Positions 25,601 to 36,999 of a stretch of DNA of 64,000 nt are shown one piece after another. This DNA is from Moringa oleifera (Eukaryota > Streptophyta > Magnoliopsida > Brassicales > Moringaceae). The first letter of the stretch is position 1. Every line of letters starts with the position of its first letter. A program made the translations under genes and the position numbers. The stretch lies in NCBI GenBank assembly GCA_021397835.1, contig JAJFZO010000447.1, positions 62,001-126,000 of the forward strand, read 5' to 3'. The notes under the pieces were generated by a model. The model worked only from the letters and a program-made list of their open reading frames with translations. It was not told the DNA's origin and did not search any database.

Positions 25601-27693
25601 ACGATGACCTTGTTAAGAGGTTCAGGCTTGGGGCTAAGTCTTATATGATTGTCGGCAAGTAACAAAACCAAATGCTCCCTTTGGTTCCTGACATTGTCTC
25701 TCTGTGATCACCAACATAATCCAAACATGTATTACTTCTTCTTGGACATAATGCATTAAGCTATTAAAAGCTGTTTCTCTCTATCTCTCTCTCTCTCTCA
25801 GAGGTTAAAAAAGACTTGCCTGGAACCCAAACATGGCTCGTAACCAATCAAGAAGATCTAGATTTCCAGTTTTCTGCCTCTGCTGCTCAAATGCAGCAGG
25901 CCAGCTCAAACCACGAGTGTTGCACATTGCAGCCACTGCAGCCTTAACCTGGTGTAGATAGAACAGGCATACTAAGCACCAAAAAGCAAGGAACAGGACT
26001 AACTGAAAAAAGTTGAAGGAAGTAGAATTCATATGATAATACCTCTTCAAGCTGCATAATAGATTGTGAAGTTCCAGCAGAATCCAGGGGAAGAATGTTA
26101 TATGGTGCATATATTTCATTCTTTTCTTGGACATCTCTAGCAGCTGCAATAATCTGGCCACAGATAAATTATTGCTAATATCTTTAATGTTGCTGTGTCA
26201 AACGGTAGTGCAACAGAAATGACAGAAAAGGCACAATAGCCACTTATATGACATACTACAATGGAATCATCTGAAGTGAGCAAACCTCTGGAGCAACTTC
26301 TTCGACTTTTTCTGTCTTATTAACAGCACAAAGCACTTCAAAAAGCACTCCAGCTGTCTGGTAGGCTTTGCCAAGTTGAGCTCTATCAAAAAATTCAAAC
26401 CAAAGATCCAATCAACTTAAATTTAAAAAAAAAAGTCTGAACTCATGTTTTATCTAACATGGATAGATATGCACACACAGATATTATGCAGATGTATAAG
26501 CAGAACAATTGCAAATACCTGTCTGCCTGCTCCCCCTGATCAAGTGCTCTAACATAGTGTTCATAATATTGCTGATAATAGCTCTCAATTTCCCTTGCAT
26601 CAGTCTTTTTCACCCGAGAAGCAAGGCTGGATGCATTGTCCTGTGTCAAACAGACTTCGTATTAGTTCTCTCAATGCAACAAAAAATGCTATGATAGAAG
26701 ACTCCATGCAAAAATTTGTCTAGCAAAATTGGTTCTGATAGCTGAAATCTCGAAGATACCTTATTACTCTGCCTCAGAGAGAGAGAGAGAAAGAGAGAGA
26801 TGACATCAGATTATAGATAATATTTGGAGAATATGGTAACATTTTCAACTACTATATGAGATTGAAAAATGGTGGGTCTCAGCCTACGAAAAGCAAAATA
26901 TATCTAATTGCCAGGTGCAATGACTCCACCATGTGAAACCTTTGAATTTGATACCATAGTGGAACTTCCCTTTGACAAACGTTCAGAAGAAGAAATTCAA
27001 GAAACATTAACAACTCAAAATGAGCATGCATTATAAGTCAACTAGAGATGACAAATGTAGGTTGGACTAGCAGTAATGGAGACCCAAACCAAGTCACTAC
27101 ACATAAGCATGCTTTCTTTTGGGCCGGGAGCAGATTCCTCCCTTTGTCTAACTAAGTCAGATCACCTTTAAATGGATAAAAAATGAACTAAACAAGAATG
27201 CATCAATTACCCTCTCTAATCTTTGGAGTAGAAGCGTCTTGAACTGCCTCACACCTCGCCCACTGGAGGTCTGATCCAGCCTACGTGCTTTCTCAAAGGC
27301 ATAAGAGCGACCTTTTTCCCAACAAAGAAGACCAGAAGAAGAAAAAACAAACACCAAAACACTTTTAGAGAACTACCAAATTAAAAAACAAACGAAAAAA
27401 TCCCAGAAGTACACTTATTGGCCCCTTTGCTAATAATGAAGGATGAAAAGCAAAGAGAAAGGCAGAGAAACAAGAAAGAGTGAAAGGTTAAGGAAGATAC
27501 AGAGATAGGCAACACGAGGACGCTCATGTTGAATCTCAGCAGCGACGCGGAGGATAGGAGCAATGGAGCCAAGGGTGGCGGGAACGACCTCATTGTCAAA
27601 TACCTCGATGGAGGCGGTGGTGGCGCTGCGTGACGGTCGCCTCATCAGCCCCTGCGGGCCGGAGTCGTGCACCGGCACATTGTTATGCGACAT
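10682..27693 (-). CDS. CALS5: callose synthase 5 (glucan synthase-like 2)
   Basis: GT48 (1,3)-beta-glucan synthase of the plasma membrane that polymerises UDP-glucose into callose. In Arabidopsis, CALS5/GSL2 builds the callose wall around microspores and patterns exine. Exons were placed by splice sites and conserved protein: 27501-27693, 27211-27311, 26519-26640, 26286-26383, 26043-26153, 25820-25948, 25609-25701, 25114-25205, 24850-24976, 24594-24731, 24437-24513, 24259-24337, 24059-24184, 23841-23955, 22471-22805, 21245-21297, 21069-21129, 20902-20983, 20776-20825, 20587-20673, 19510-19632, 19313-19407, 19143-19227, 18907-19067, 18248-18371, 18074-18168, 17844-17961, 17557-17708, 17097-17206, 16877-17002, 16734-16802, 16267-16456, 16061-16172, 15857-15976, 15664-15779, 15446-15529, 15153-15265, 14844-15073, 12598-13410, 11909-11959, 11330-11512, 10682-10912. 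The product is 1922 aa, the usual family length. The N-terminus [16 protein letters not shown] and the Lys-rich end AGGKKQK identify the CALS5 branch. FKS1 domain 1 ([14 protein letters not shown]) is near 330-355. Membrane clusters lie at about 485-740 and 1480-1900. The cytoplasmic catalytic part contains [18 protein letters not shown] (about 1290) and [15 protein letters not shown] (about 1384). As sequenced, exon 4 carries one extra base that creates a stop after codon 153; introns 6, 22 and 41 have non-GT donors. Confidence 0.95.
12093..12132. repeat. (TTTC)n microsatellite in CALS5 intron 39
   Basis: Imperfect pyrimidine tetranucleotide run within the intron between the 813-base exon 39 and exon 40. 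No coding consequence is expected. Confidence 0.7.
13411..14843 (-). other. CALS5 intron 38, longest intron of the gene
   Basis: This 1.43 kb intron separates the first transmembrane segment of the C-terminal membrane cluster (exon 38 ends VGFYVSSV) from its continuation (exon 39 starts [12 protein letters not shown]). Borders are GTAACT and TGCAG on the minus strand. ORFs of 74-93 codons inside it have no recognisable content and I take them as chance. Confidence 0.8.
21298..22470 (-). other. CALS5 intron 15
   Basis: A 1.17 kb intron between LLWWSQ (exon 15) and the short 53-base exon 16 ([13 protein letters not shown]). Borders are GTATAC and GCAG. No gene or repeat of note is seen inside. 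Confidence 0.8.
22806..23840 (-). other. CALS5 intron 14
   Basis: A 1.03 kb intron splitting a serine codon (FLQ-S-VLD) in the first membrane cluster; borders are GTATGA and TTTTAG. Only small chance ORFs are seen. Confidence 0.8.
25777..25799. repeat. (CT)n microsatellite in CALS5 intron 6
   Basis: A CT run on the plus strand (AG on the gene strand) starting about 20 bases inside intron 6, which itself has a GC donor. Length polymorphism would sit beside a non-canonical splice site. Confidence 0.8.
26776..26800. repeat. (GA)n microsatellite in CALS5 intron 2
   Basis: A run of GA units interrupted by one AAAG; intronic. Confidence 0.8.
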
Positions 27694-28682
27694 CTTAATC
27701 TACACAATAACAGACCAACAGAAACAGGAATAATGAAATACATTAATTGGAGTGAAACAAAATTAATGTGATTACAATGATTTTCAAGTTTTCTTCATTG
27801 CTAGAATTAGATAGATAATCAATGAAGCACAACGTCTAATTTCATGTCCGTTGGTCAGCTCAAAGAAATGAAGGAAGACATGAGTACTTCAAAAACTTTT
27901 TCCGTAGATTTTGATCTATTCTATTTTTCTTTTGCATGCGCTTACGCGGCAACCGAGCAGACCGAAAACAGACTATGATACTTCTCACCAAAAAGAATAA
28001 CACTCATGATGGAAAGCAAACCGTCAACGTAATCTAAGTTAAGATCAGCTAATAGCAACAAAGGTCAAGTAAAGAGATTTTTTATCAAAAAATCATAAAC
28101 CAACGTTTGATAATCTCATTTACTTTTCCTTGAACTTTCCTTGTCAACCAAACAGACCGGAAACTGGATGTTGCTTATCGCAAAACCAACAGAAACTCCT
28201 CACATTTAATCCCTGAAAAACTTTTGAGACGAAAAGAAGCAAACAATGAACTGTATATAGCGAAAACTTAGAGAGAGAGGTATAGATTAGAGAGTAGTGA
28301 GGAGAAAGAGAGAAAATAGAGAGATATCTTCAGTCATTACCTTGCCCAAAGACGACGGGAGGCAACGGCTCTCTGCTCATGCAGAGGCAAGTATAAATTG
28401 ATACAGAATTCTACAAGAGAAAATGATTTGTTAGTCGTTCATTTTTTTTCAGTTTTGGAGAGAACAAGAAAGAGGTTTTAGTTTTGCTGTTATGGAGAGA
28501 GAAAATGAAAAGAAATGGAGGCGAGGGAAAATTTTGGAGGGTGGAACAGACAGTAGGTACTGTCGGGTGACACGTGGCGGATCAAGAGAGGGTGATGAGG
28601 TGTAAGCCAAAGAGAGAGAAAGGAGACTCACCGTTTCAGGAGGCGAACGGGTAGGGGTGCTGTCATTAGAGCGCTTCTTCAT
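27694..28682 (-). promoter_or_regulatory. CALS5 5' leader with two predicted introns
   Basis: Upstream of the CALS5 ATG an acceptor (TGTAG) lies just beyond 27699. Candidate leader exons are 28341-28410 (acceptor CTTGTAG, donor GTAATG) and a first exon ending at 28632 with a consensus GTGAGT donor. They would place transcription start above 28682. I see no convincing TATA box. The leader introns hold pyrimidine/GA-rich runs (28263-28325 and 28470-28530). This is splice-site reading by eye, without transcript support. Confidence 0.45.
27695..28682 (-). CDS. predicted spliced upstream ORF in the CALS5 leader
   Basis: If the leader exons are joined (28632-28682, 28341-28410, then 27699 downward), an ATG at 28682 opens a 41-codon frame. 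It begins MKKRSNDSTPTRSPPET, continues across both junctions and ends in TAA at 27697-27695, one base before the CALS5 ATG at 27693. A second in-frame ATG in the middle exon would give a 14-residue version. Such an ORF could lower CALS5 translation. Peptide function is unknown, and the whole call depends on the predicted introns. Confidence 0.3.
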
Positions 28683-30002
28683 GATGGTGACTGGAGCCTC
28701 CGTTTTCTTCTATTATCCTTCTCTGTTTCCCGTTTTCCCTTCAACAATTTTTCTGGTGTTGTTGCGTTTCTGTTTTCCAACGACCGTCAATCCATTTTCC
28801 TCCCCATGAGCTATTTCTCATAAATGGTTTTTAAAATTATTAAGTTAACTATTTTTAATTTTTTATTATAAAAATAATATTATTTTTGAATAATATAAAA
28901 TAAATATTTTTTCTCTTATCGTCAATAAAGTCTATGAATATTGTATTAATAGCTTTTTTTTGTCACATTTCTTTTTCTTCTTTTTTTTTCACGTTTTTTT
29001 CTTCTCTTTTATACATTTTTTTTCTTTTTTTAGTAACTAAGACGCCAAACCCCTTTTTTTAACTATTTTGAATCTATTTCATATTATAATAGTTAGTATT
29101 TGACATAAATCTAACAAAATAAAATTTGATTATACTTAACCTCATATTTTGGCGTTTAGTGTGAGAATAAATTAATTTTTAAGATTTTTTTTATGATTTC
29201 AACAGGTATTAAAATAAGTTGAAACTCATAGCCATGTAAAATAAGTTAGAGTTTTTTTTTTCTCTTTTGTATTTAGTGTTAATTGGTGATATTGAGTTAG
29301 TTACAAATATATTTTGCAGTTATATATAGGTTCAGGTGTATATTACCTTGAAAACTAGTCGTATGGTGACTTATTATGTTATAAAAGTGAATTATTGTTA
29401 CCTATAATGAATTATTCTTCCCTATACTAAATTATTATTAACAACAATAAATTATTATTGAGCTAGTGTAGAAAAAAATTTATACTTCAATATTTTTAAA
29501 TTTGCAGTTATATGCTAACATTTTTAATGTTAGTGAATTACTACAAAGTGAGATCATTAGCATAGTAAAGTTATTGATAATGATTTAGTACAAACTATAG
29601 AGACTTAATATAGTATAATAATGAGTATTACTTTTGAAAAACAACTTGCATTTCATATAGACTATCATTATGTGAATAATAAGTATCTTATTCATTATGC
29701 ATGGTGATCGACAAGATTCAATGTTATTGATCGCAATCGACAAACCTACTCAAACCTACCAGGCCCATTAAGAATGATGAGCTATTTTATAACTAATTAT
29801 TTTATGCTAACTAATCATTTTGTAATGATATTGTGGTGTTAGCCTGGACTATAAACATATAATAGTAATAAAATTATTTTGAGAACTTCATAATAACATA
29901 TTATGGTCCCATAGTGTACTATTATATGTTATAGTGTATGAACTCAACAAACAGTGTTTTATAGTTACTAATTAATATAACAGCGAAGTGTAACATTATG
30001 AA

Positions 30003-30027
30003 ATATATATATATATATATATATATT
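30003..30027. repeat. (TA)n microsatellite
   Basis: About 12 perfect AT units in intergenic DNA. Confidence 0.9.
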
Positions 30028-31062
30028 ATAAGGTTATAGGTACTTATCCTTAATTTCAACATATCCGAAATGATTATTAAATTCTTATTTCACTAAAATA
30101 ATCAATGATACTATTGAAATTATTATAACCATCAATATATTCAAAATGAGAAGTTTTTATTTCATTAAAATAGAGACGATAGAGCATAAAAATCATATTA
30201 ATTGTTCAACATGTCCACACTACAAAATTAATTGTCAAATTATAATTGTGAAAATATTTAGTTATTAATTTATGAGGCTTTACAAATCCATTGTCAAACT
30301 AATGAATTAACATGTTCACATTACCAAAACATCAATTTGTTAAAAAAAAAAATTGTTACTCTAATTGTTGACTATATGCACAATATTAAATACTCTTTGA
30401 ATTAGACTATCTGATTCATTTAATATCTCTCTCAATGAAATCCATTTGTAAAAACTCTTTCATAAGCATCTTTATATAATGCAAATAAAATACTTTGCAA
30501 TCACTCATATAATAAAGATAACATCGCACTTTATGATGATGAATTAGCGGTGTATAAATTATATTAAATTCAAATCAGTTTAAAAAAAACTTATTTATTC
30601 TTTTGTTGTAGAAGTCTTTTCTTGGGAATGAACTCACAAGAGAAGTTAGCATTTGGTGAATTAGTTAATGAATTAATTTTTCTTTAAGGGACCTCAATGA
30701 GCTTTCTTCATGATGGAATGATTCTTAAGGATCCTTTAAGTATCTCTCTGATTATCCAAATAAAAGCCAAAATATTATACAAGTAACTATAACTTATTGT
30801 TAAAAATCTAAACAACTATGCTTCATACATAAATTATTATGTATGTTGTATAAATTATTATGGATATTAACCAAGTCTACTTAACTATGCTCTATATATA
30901 AGTTACTATACAAACGATACAAATTAGTATGCATATCAACCAATCACTATTACTCATATCTATTACTTGCACAAATTAAAAATTACAACATGGTATTTCA
31001 TATTCTTAACAAATTGCATATAAACACTCAAAAGTTTATTTTGAAATACATATTCAAATTTA

Positions 31063-31085
31063 ATATATATATATATATATATATA
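31063..31085. repeat. (TA)n microsatellite
   Basis: About 11 perfect AT units in intergenic DNA. Confidence 0.9.
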
Positions 31086-31313
31086 CTACACGCATATCAA
31101 ATATTTTGACAACCACTTAATGATTAAAAAAAAAAACTCATTCAATCACAATTTTCAAATTTTACATAAATTTTCAAGGATTTTTTCCATGGGACATTCA
31201 TCAAAAGTCTATGATCAACTTTACACCGTTAACACATGACACTCCACAATTTCTTCTAAAGTTCATAAACAATCACACACGTAAAAGTAAACTAAGTAAA
31301 ATACTCATTCAAT

Positions 31314-31390
31314 CACTATGTCTATTTAATAAATCACTATGCATGTTTAATAAATCATTAAGTTTGATTAATGAATCACTACACATGACT
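31314..31390 (+). repeat. 21-base tandem repeat, about 3.5 copies
   Basis: Units resembling 'aataaatcactatgcatgtt' recur at 21-base spacing; translated, they give a seven-residue period (SLCLFNK, SLCMFNK, SLSLINE). The surrounding 103-codon ORF is low-complexity and I do not call it a gene. Confidence 0.6.
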
Positions 31391-32028
31391 AGTAAGTTAG
31401 TAGTAACTATGCAAACTAAATACAAATCAAATAAAGTTGTTATTAAAATAAATCATGCAGAACATAATTGCATTAAAAACGAATCATTAAAATGTCTAAA
31501 TTCAGTAAAAAAAAACCAATAATTTATATAAAAGTAAAATCAGTCCACTAAATAAATTGTGACACAATCACCTTTATATATGGGATTTAACTCAACGCCC
31601 ATAAATAAAAAAAATTAATGTATTTCAATAGAATTTGAATTATTCACGTACAGTACCTCATTAGCATTAACAATTTTCATAAAAAATCTTCTTGATTATA
31701 CATAAATAGTATATTTTTCTTCTTTTGTTTAGGTTACAAGAGAACAAAAAATAAGAAAATAAATTAACAAAAATATTTATAAAGAAAAAATTTAGCATAA
31801 AATAGGAAAATAAATCAACATAAAATAAAATAAAGACAAGATAATTAGAAATCAAGTTAAGGAAACAAATCAAGATAATTAAAAACTAACAAATATGAGA
31901 AAAATATTAATTTTCTTTATCCTTATCGAACACATTCTAATATATCTTTTTTTCTTTACATTTGTTGACAAATAAAGCTGTTACAACCCGTTGATAAATA
32001 CTTAAAACAATAAAATAAATTAACATAA

Positions 32029-32053
<25 letters not shown>
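32029..32053. repeat. (TA)n microsatellite followed by (CA)n
   Basis: About 12 AT units followed by four CA units. Confidence 0.9.
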
Positions 32054-32061
<8 letters not shown>

Positions 32062-33734
32062 TAAGAAAACAAATCAACATAAAATAAGGGAAAAAATAAT
32101 CATAAATCAAGTTAACAAAATAAATTAAGATAATTAGAAAATAAAAAATGTGAAAAACCTTTGATTTTCTTTATCCTCATCAAGCATATATCCTTTTTTT
32201 TTTCTTTGTTTGTTAACAAATTAAGTTATTACAACTCACCTCCTTCCTAGTAGGTAAATAATTGATCAAGTCAATGAATCAATATCACAATGGTTCATGA
32301 CAGTAGTTTCAAAACATTTTGAAACAGGAATCACCTATAGAATATGTTATTCTTCCATTTGTAAAAAATTAGAATATGCTCTTTTTCTATTTGTAAAAAA
32401 TTAAAATTTAGTTAGTAACTATGTTAGATCAAAAACCAATTACAACAAAGTAATATTTCACTATGAACATAAAGAATAGGGAGAATAAGGATGACTTCAT
32501 CCAAAAACTCAAAAAAAAATTTATACCCTGTCAAATAGAGCGAGCAGACACGCGATTTCATCAATAGAGAGGTGCTTCACAGAGAAAAGGGAGAATAAGG
32601 ATGGCTTATAAGTGGAAAGATTTCCCCTTCGACAATGGTGTGGTCGACAAAGAAAGAGAAAGGATAGGCTTCGAACTCACTATGGTGAAAGATAGGTTTG
32701 ATGGGTTAACGACGATAAAGAGGGGCGGTATGAGTTTCGGTCGCTTAACATCCAAAGAGAGATTGTAATGGGTTTGGGTTGTGGGTGTTAAAGCTGATAA
32801 GATGGAGTGGTTAACACTGACAGAAAAGATAAAAATATTGCTTTTGGATTTGAATGCAAAAGGAAATGGTGAGCTTGATTAACAATGAAAGAGAGATTAG
32901 CTTGGATGTTTAGGTTTAGATATTGATTATGCAAGAACATAAAAGGTTTTTCTAAATTCAAAATCAATGGGTATAATCTTGTTAGATCAAAGGGTGCACT
33001 TGATTATTACTTGTCACTTTGCATTTAAAACTTGGACATGTACTAGTGTAAAAGAAAACGAGATCCAAAAAGTATTATTAAAATTATTTATGAATTATGT
33101 GGTATTATTTTGATTAAAAAAAATTAAAAACAATCAAATTAATGATTTTGATATTTTTGTAAACACTAATTATCAAAAGGTTAAAAATAAAATTGCACTT
33201 TTTTTTTCTCTTTCTTCAAACTACTTTTGACCCTGATGAAAGTCTTTGCTGATGCCCTTTATCCGCCAATCTAATGTGGCTAGATTTCATGGGGCCATCC
33301 TATTTGACCTTTCTCACATATTCAATGTAAGATCTATCTCATGAATATTCTCGATTGGATGCTTATTTTTTTAAAAAAAAATTTAAGGATATTTTATAAT
33401 TTATTGTATTTACATAATAAAAAATAAAAAAATATTTAAAATTTTTATTTTTAATTTAATAAATTTTAATTGATCAATTTAAATTATATTGAATTTTATT
33501 AAAATTTTTAAAATTAAATATATTTAAATTATAAAATTTTACATTAAATTTTGATTCGAAAATTTATAAATATAAAAAATTTTAAATTATCATCTCAAAA
33601 AATTAAAATAATTTTAATTTTCAAAATTTTTTTAAAAATATTATAATAAATTTTAAAATTTATAAAAAAATAACTCGTTAATAAAAATTTAATCAAATTT
33701 AAGACATAAAAAATTAAATAAAGTATAATATCTA

Positions 33735-33855
33735 TTTGAGTAATAATTTAGATATTTTTACAATCAAATACCATTAATTTTTCATAATAGTTTCAATTAA
33801 CGTTTTATTTGGATAAGATCAATAAATTAAAATTTGATTGGAGAGAAAGTAAAAT
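33735..33855 (+). repeat. partial third copy of the MITE-like family
   Basis: The core 'attaatttttcataatagtttcaatt' region and the following 'agatcaataaattaaaatttgattgg' region match the arms of the two elements at 52.0 and 53.0 kb. Only one arm is evident here. Confidence 0.45.
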
Positions 33856-34857
33856 TTAAGTTTTTAAATAATTTTTATCTTTAAAAAATAAATAAATAAA
33901 TAAATTGACATATGTTAGCAATTCTTTTAAAGCAAGCACACAACTCAAATCAATAGAAAATTTTAATTGTTTTCTTTTTAAAACATTTTCAAGATCTTAA
34001 AAAATTTATTTAAAATTTTGATTCTTTTATTATGATATCAAAAATAAAATTTGATGTAATTACTTTCTCACTTATGTAAAATATGAAATTAAAAATTCAT
34101 TTCATCCTCCAAAGTAGAACACTTTTTTTTTTTGTAAGAACTGGTTGGAAAAAAAATTACCAACAATAATACCATAGATAACTACCCACTACAGTTGACA
34201 TGATAAAGTGATGCTTGAACATTCAAAAATAGAATGCGAAAATATTATTAAAAACTAGATAATTAAATCAATAAGATTTATATTTTACCTACAATTTTAA
34301 ATTGAGATTTGAAAAGAAATTATATCTATTTGAGATTTACATTTTGTTAAATTTTTAATGTGAAACTTTCAATTATAAATTTTTTGTTAATATTACATAT
34401 GATATGCATGTGATTTTTGTTGTGCAATTACCTTTACACTCCTTTAAATACTATCAAAATTAAAAAAATTTACTTTCTTCTCATTTTTTTAAATGTTTAT
34501 ATTTTTACATGTTCCCATTAAGTTTGATGCAAAAAAAAAAAATTATTGTGTTTATTTTGATAGAGTTTAAAGAGGTTAAGTAATTGTATAAGTAAAAGCC
34601 ATATAAACACCGCATGTATACACTTAATATTAATGAAAATTATAGACAAAATTCTCATATTGAAAATCTAACAAAAACGTCTGTCTCAAATACACGTAAT
34701 TTTTTTTTGAAAATTTTAATTTGAGTATGTTAGCAAAATAAAAGCCTTTCTGATATAACTAATTTAAAAAATAAAAAATAATATTTTAAAATTTTATCAA
34801 CATAAAAATAAAAATTTATATTTGTAAAAAAAAAATTACTTAAGCTATTAGGTGGAG

Positions 34858-34861
<4 letters not shown>

Positions 34862-34894
<33 letters not shown>
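34862..34894. repeat. (TA)n microsatellite
   Basis: About 16 perfect TA units. Confidence 0.9.
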
Positions 34895-34896
<2 letters not shown>

Positions 34897-36072
34897 ATGG
34901 TATTTTTTCTATTTAATAGTTACTTAGATTGTTTGACCATATATTATAATAATCAATAAGGTTTATATTTTACTTATTATAAATTAAGATTTTAAAAATA
35001 CAATATAAATCATGTATTTTATTTGATATCAATAATTTATCATTTCATGATTAGATTTCCAATACCTTTAGGAAGTTAATGCTTCAAAAATCTTATATGT
35101 TAAAAGAGTTTTATGAGATATTTACTTATCAAAAATCAAAATTGGCAGAAATTAAAATAGATAAAATCAAAAAATAAAATAAAATAAAGAATCGGATTCA
35201 AAATAAGTTATTTACTTGATCTCAAAGAATTGAAATTAAAATCTTATTCGTATGTTTATTTTGACTCAAAATTGGAATAAAGTATTACAGATTTACTTGT
35301 ATACGTTTTAAGTAGATTTTTTATTTTTAATTAAAAATAGTATTCATATTCTATTAATTATCGTAATATTAAAAAATATAAATAAATTTTAATTAAAATT
35401 ATATTCTTTCTAAAATAAATTAAAAAATTAAATATTCATTTTTATCAATAATAAATAATTTTTTAAAAATAAGTAATAAACTTATATCATCCATCAATAA
35501 ATAATTAGGACATCTCTGATTTTTTTATTTTATTCAAATGTTTTAAAAAATAATAAATAAAATAATAATTTAACTTGGGCTTAAAGAATGGAATGGCAAT
35601 TCCATGGGGGGTTAGGATTGTCACCCTATTCTGCAACCCCAAAATAATGTAAAACCCACATATTTTTAATTTCATTCCATAATAAAAATAAATCATGAAA
35701 TATGAAATTCAACGATTCCTCATTTTCATTCTCCACTTTTAATTAATAAAAATAAGTAAGATATTATTTTTCATGAGTAGAGATATCACATAAATATTAA
35801 ATTTTTTTATTTCATATAGCTTAACAGGCATGTGACCTTTAGAATGCTTAAAATAAATAGTCTGTAATGAACATTTTAATTAACGATTTTCAAAATGAAT
35901 TTGTTTTTTAAAGTAATTGTTGATAAAGCTAATGAGATATAATTAATAAGCTAATATTTTTAAATGGACACTACATAAAATAAGAAAAATATATATGTTA
36001 TAATTTATTGTATTAGTATAAATAAATAAAATATTTTAATAATTTAAGTTAGGAAATTATTATATATTTATA

Positions 36073-36097
36073 ATATATATATATATATATATATATA
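36073..36097. repeat. (TA)n microsatellite
   Basis: About 12 perfect AT units. Confidence 0.9.
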
Positions 36098-36559
36098 ACA
36101 ATGAAATTAGGTTTTAAAGCGTTCACGTAAATGTTAAGTAAGCAGAATCATGAATTTTACGTTTTCTAACTATATACAAATGGTTTTTAAATTTAAATTT
36201 AATTTTGATAATAATTTTGTTTAACAAATTTTTAAATTTTAATTTAAAGATAATATTATTTTTAATTTTTACATTAAAATTTATTAATCTTAAATTCTAT
36301 CAAATATTAAGTATTTTTTTATATATATGTTCTTGAATTATAGATTTATTTTCTAATCTATCAAGTCATTTTTTATTTTAACATTATTTTTATTTAAAAT
36401 TTTATTTTATTAATCTACCAAGCTGATTTTTATATTTTTATTAATAATAGTTTTAGATTAATATATGATCGATTTATTGATATATGCTATCGATGTATCT
36501 ATGATATTTGATTGACTTTAAGATGTTCAAAATTACCATGAGTATCATATTTTACTACA

Positions 36560-36960
36560 AAAAAAAAAAATCATATTTAGCAAAGAAAAAGTCTATCATT
36601 AAACTAAAAAGATCGATCATTAAATAATTTAGATATTAATTGATAACAAAAAGTTTATGTAGTTAAAATGTTAGTCGCAAAAATACCTAGCAATGAATTC
36701 TTAGGTCCATTGTTAAAATAATAACAGAATAAATTGATCACTAGATTAGTGATTAGCTTAATTCATCACTAAAAGGTCATAAGCTAACGATGAGGTTCAA
36801 AATTTTAGCAACTGACTAGTGATAAAAATGATAGTCGTTAGGATTTAAGTTAAGGAAAGACCAAGCTTGTCGTAAGCTTATGTTTGTTTTAGTGACAAAC
36901 TCAGTTTGTTGCTAGCTTATACGTTTTAGTGACAACATAGTCTTTCATTAAAATCTATAT
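36560..36960. repeat. CACTA subterminal repeat region, left
   Basis: Several short direct and inverted copies of 'ttagtgat(t/a)a', 'agtgacaa' and 'tcactaa' words occur within 400 bases of the left end. This is the arrangement that in CACTA elements binds the TNPA-type protein. No ORF is present. Confidence 0.45.
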
Positions 36961-36999
36961 AATTTATTTATAAAAAAAGAATTAATTTACACATTAAAT

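Larger units (their letters stand above)
28800..33350. other. AT-rich intergenic stretch with short repeat motifs
   Basis: No gene is supported. At 29370-29640 and 30790-31400 the sequence is built from loosely repeated words such as 'aaattattatg', 'gaattattg' and 'aatcactatgcatg'. At 31314-31390 a 21-base tandem unit occurs about three and a half times. At 32560-32900 a purine-rich block (gagaggtgcttc, gagaaaaggg, gaaagagaaagg) has higher GC than its surroundings and looks like a former exon or promoter, though no long frame is open. Three (TA)n runs are present. It may be a non-autonomous transposon, but I could not define its ends. Confidence 0.35.
33350..36550. other. AT-rich intergenic spacer
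   Basis: Very AT-rich sequence without a supportable gene. It contains a partial MITE-like fragment (33735-33855), two (TA)n runs and a slightly GC-richer block near 35570-35660 with the palindromic word 'ggaatggcaattcc'. Small ORFs here are low-complexity. Confidence 0.5.

Noticed and set aside
30219..30240. CACTACAAAATTAATTG, resembling a CACTA terminal repeat
   Set aside because: No inverted partner (TTTTGTAGTG) or subterminal repeats were found in 29-33 kb.
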